From Tepidimonas fonticaldi (GTDB lineage: Bacteria; Pseudomonadota; Gammaproteobacteria; Burkholderiales; Burkholderiaceae_C), in the NCBI RefSeq assembly GCF_007556755.1, contig NZ_VJOO01000011.1, forward strand, positions 17,669 to 81,668: a DNA stretch of 64,000 bases, in the 5' to 3' direction. The position numbers were made by a program, and so were the translations under genes. Under the pieces are notes generated by a model. That model worked only from the letters and a program-made list of their open reading frames with translations, was not told where the DNA came from and did not search any database. Below are positions 62,700 through 64,000 of the stretch, one piece after another; position 1 is the first letter of the stretch, and each line of letters begins with the position of its first letter.

Positions 62700-63790
62700 G
62701 GCATGAACCTCCGCAAGGCCAGCCCCGTGGCCACCAGGTAGGACGTCGCCTCCATGGCCAGGCGCGCGGCGGGCAGGTTGGGTGGCAGGGTCATGCCCTC
62801 GAAGGGATTGAGCACACTGGTGGCAAAGCCCGTCTGGGTCATGACCGCCTCGGCCACGCCGGGCAGGCTGGCCGCACCGCCGGACAGCAGGATGTGGTCC
62901 ACCTTGTTGTGCGGCGTGCTGGTGAAAAAGAACTGCAGCGCACGGCCCAGCTCCTGCCCCAGGGTGTCCAGAAACGGCTGCAGCACCGTCTGCGGGTAGT
63001 CGGCCGGCAGGCCGTTGCCGGTTTTCTTTTTCTGCTCCGCCTCTTCCAGGGAAATGCCGTACTGGCGCGCAATCACCTGGGTCAGCGCCGCGCCGCCGAC
63101 CGGTTGGTCGCGCTCGTAGATCATCTCGTCGTTGCGGATGACCTGCAAGCCCGTGGACTGCGAGCCGATCTCGAACAATGCGACGAGCAGGTTGTTGCCC
63201 TGATTGGGCAGCCGCTCGATGGCCCGGCGCGCAGCCAGCCGCGACGCGTAGGACTCGACGTCCATGATCACCGGGTTGAGGCCCGCTGCCTCGGCCAGCC
63301 CCTGCCGGTCGGACACCTTCTCCTTGCGGGAGGCGGCCACCAGCACCTCGTTATACCCAGGGGCGGTGGCCGACGGTCCAATGACGCAAAAGTCCAGCGC
63401 GACTTCGGACAGCGGGAAGGGAATCAGTTGCGCCGCCTCCGCCTCGACCTGGACTTCCAGCTCGTCCTCCGTCAGGCCGGCGGGCAGGCTGACCTTGCGC
63501 GTGATCACCGCCGAGCCGGGCAGGGCCAGCGCGACGTTCTTGGTCTTGGTGCCGGCCTTGCGCACCAGGCGGCGCAGCGCCTCGGCCACCTCGTCGAACT
63601 TCTCGATATTGCCCTCCGCGATCCAGCCCTTGTCCAGCGGCTCGATCGCGCAGTGCAGCAAGGCATAGCCGCCATTGCGCCCGCGGCCCAGCTCCACCAG
63701 CTTCAGGGTGGTGGAGCTGATGTCGATGCCGAGCAGCGGGGCTGGCTCGCGGCTGAACAGTGATCCGAATGCAGTCAAATCCCACCCCAT
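62696..63790 (-). CDS. pilM: Type IV pilus actin-like protein PilM
   Basis: A 364-residue cytoplasmic actin/FtsA-like ATPase fold that binds the PilN tail. Fold motifs are LGIDISSTTLKLVELGR, the second phosphate segment in ALFEIGSQSTGLQVI and the adenine-binding ILLSGGAASLPGVAEAV. I chose the ATG at 63790 (MGWDLTAFGSLFSRE), which gives a normal length. An ATG at 63823 with a TAGGAT-type upstream stretch would add eleven residues. It is the first gene of pilMNOPQ. Confidence 0.95.
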   Translation of the reverse strand: MGWDLTAFGSLFSREPAPLLGIDISSTTLKLVELGRGRNGGYALLHCAIEPLDKGWIAEGNIEKFDEVAEALRRLVRKAGTKTKNVALALPGSAVITRKVSLPAGLTEDELEVQVEAEAAQLIPFPLSEVALDFCVIGPSATAPGYNEVLVAASRKEKVSDRQGLAEAAGLNPVIMDVESYASRLAARRAIERLPNQGNNLLVALFEIGSQSTGLQVIRNDEMIYERDQPVGGAALTQVIARQYGISLEEAEQKKKTGNGLPADYPQTVLQPFLDTLGQELGRALQFFFTSTPHNKVDHILLSGGAASLPGVAEAVMTQTGFATSVLNPFEGMTLPPNLPAARLAMEATSYLVATGLALRRFMP

Positions 63791-63881
63791 GGGCCGGACC
63801 GGACCGGCCTGCACAATGCCCATTGCGTTCAAAATCCTAGCAGTAACGCCCCGCATCGCCCAGAGAAATCTCGCGCAGCAT

Positions 63882-63905
63882 CGCACCGCACCGCACCGCA
63901 CCGCC
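63882..63905. repeat. Pentanucleotide repeat upstream of pilM
   Basis: CGCAC is repeated four times (63882-63901) and followed by a partial copy, in the gap upstream of pilM. Such repeats can change length by slippage. It lies about 60-90 bases before the possible pilM starts. Confidence 0.7.
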
Positions 63906-63941
63906 CGCGCCCGTTGCCTGGAACCGACACCGGCCGCTTCC

Positions 63942-63947
63942 TATAAT
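63942..63947 (+). promoter_or_regulatory. Plus-strand TATAAT -10 box at the right edge
   Basis: A perfect TATAAT on the plus strand, divergent from pilM. A TTGCCT lies 22 bases before it, too far for a standard -35. An expected start near 63954 leaves about 29 bases to the ATG at 63983. Confidence 0.5.
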
Positions 63948-63982
63948 GCGGGCGCCATGCTCCGGCACCCCCGGCCCGCTCC

Positions 63983-64000
63983 ATGTCCCGACCCCCATCC
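63983..64000 (+). CDS. Possible start of mrcA (PBP1A), cut by the right edge
   Basis: An ATG at 63983 starts MSRPPS before the window ends. A gene for penicillin-binding protein 1A is usually divergent from pilM in gamma- and betaproteobacteria, so this may be its first six codons. A second ATG in another frame (63957) is also possible. Only position supports the call. Confidence 0.25.

Overview
This is a GC-rich chromosomal window with densely packed housekeeping genes, short gaps and many ATGA stop/start overlaps. Gene content and order point to a betaproteobacterium of the order Burkholderiales, probably Comamonadaceae-like (my inference; no search was run). The supporting clusters are rpmF-plsX-fabHDG-acpP-fabF-ygfX-rpoE-rseA, petABC-sspAB, mlaFEDACB followed by murA and the his genes, and pilMNOPQ-aroKB. 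No prophage, integron, CRISPR array or rRNA operon was seen. No gap longer than about 150 bases lacks a gene.

Layout. Positions 1-8.4 kb (minus strand) hold yceD, rpmF and fatty-acid synthesis, running into a YgfX-like membrane protein, sigma-E (rpoE), its anti-sigma factor rseA and the first codons of rseB. From 8.4 to 14.4 kb come pdxH, an apparently intact YefM-YoeB toxin-antitoxin pair with a recognisable operator, folK, pcnB, a HAD phosphatase, hda and an AI-2E-type permease. From 14.4 to 21.6 kb come purM, a SirB1-type protein, murJ, a PHP phosphoesterase, a YciO-type protein, a site-2 protease homologue and a TrpS with an added C-terminal domain. Two tRNA genes (Ser-CGA on plus, Thr-TGT on minus) follow. 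Each is preceded by a perfect 9-bp inverted repeat around its TACAAT box.

From 22 to 29.5 kb lie sspB-sspA, the cytochrome bc1 genes petABC, pdxA, a Nif3-like gene, a DUF3149 micro-protein and a DegS-like protease. From 29.5 to 46 kb everything is on the minus strand, read as mlaFEDACB, an ABC-2 exporter, ibaG, murA, hisG-D-C-B-H-A-F-I-E, a small membrane protein, hinT and tatABC. From 46 to 52.4 kb is glutamate synthase (gltBD). Upstream of it are a RAYT-family transposase relative that has lost its HUH histidines, with a REP-like repeat beside it, then an MFS transporter, dgt, aroB and aroK. A lipoprotein with three Ig-like repeats separates aroK from pilQ-P-O-N-M, the type IV pilus alignment and secretin genes. 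The right edge has a plus-strand promoter, possibly for mrcA.

How it fits together. Much of the window serves the cell envelope: fatty-acid supply, retrograde phospholipid transport (Mla), peptidoglycan precursors (murA, murJ), Tat export, and sigma-E stress control (rpoE, rseA and a DegS-type protease). The less ordinary items are the degenerate RAYT with its repeat, the Ig-repeat lipoprotein in the pilus/shikimate operon, the paired tRNA promoter dyads, and the toxin-antitoxin module.
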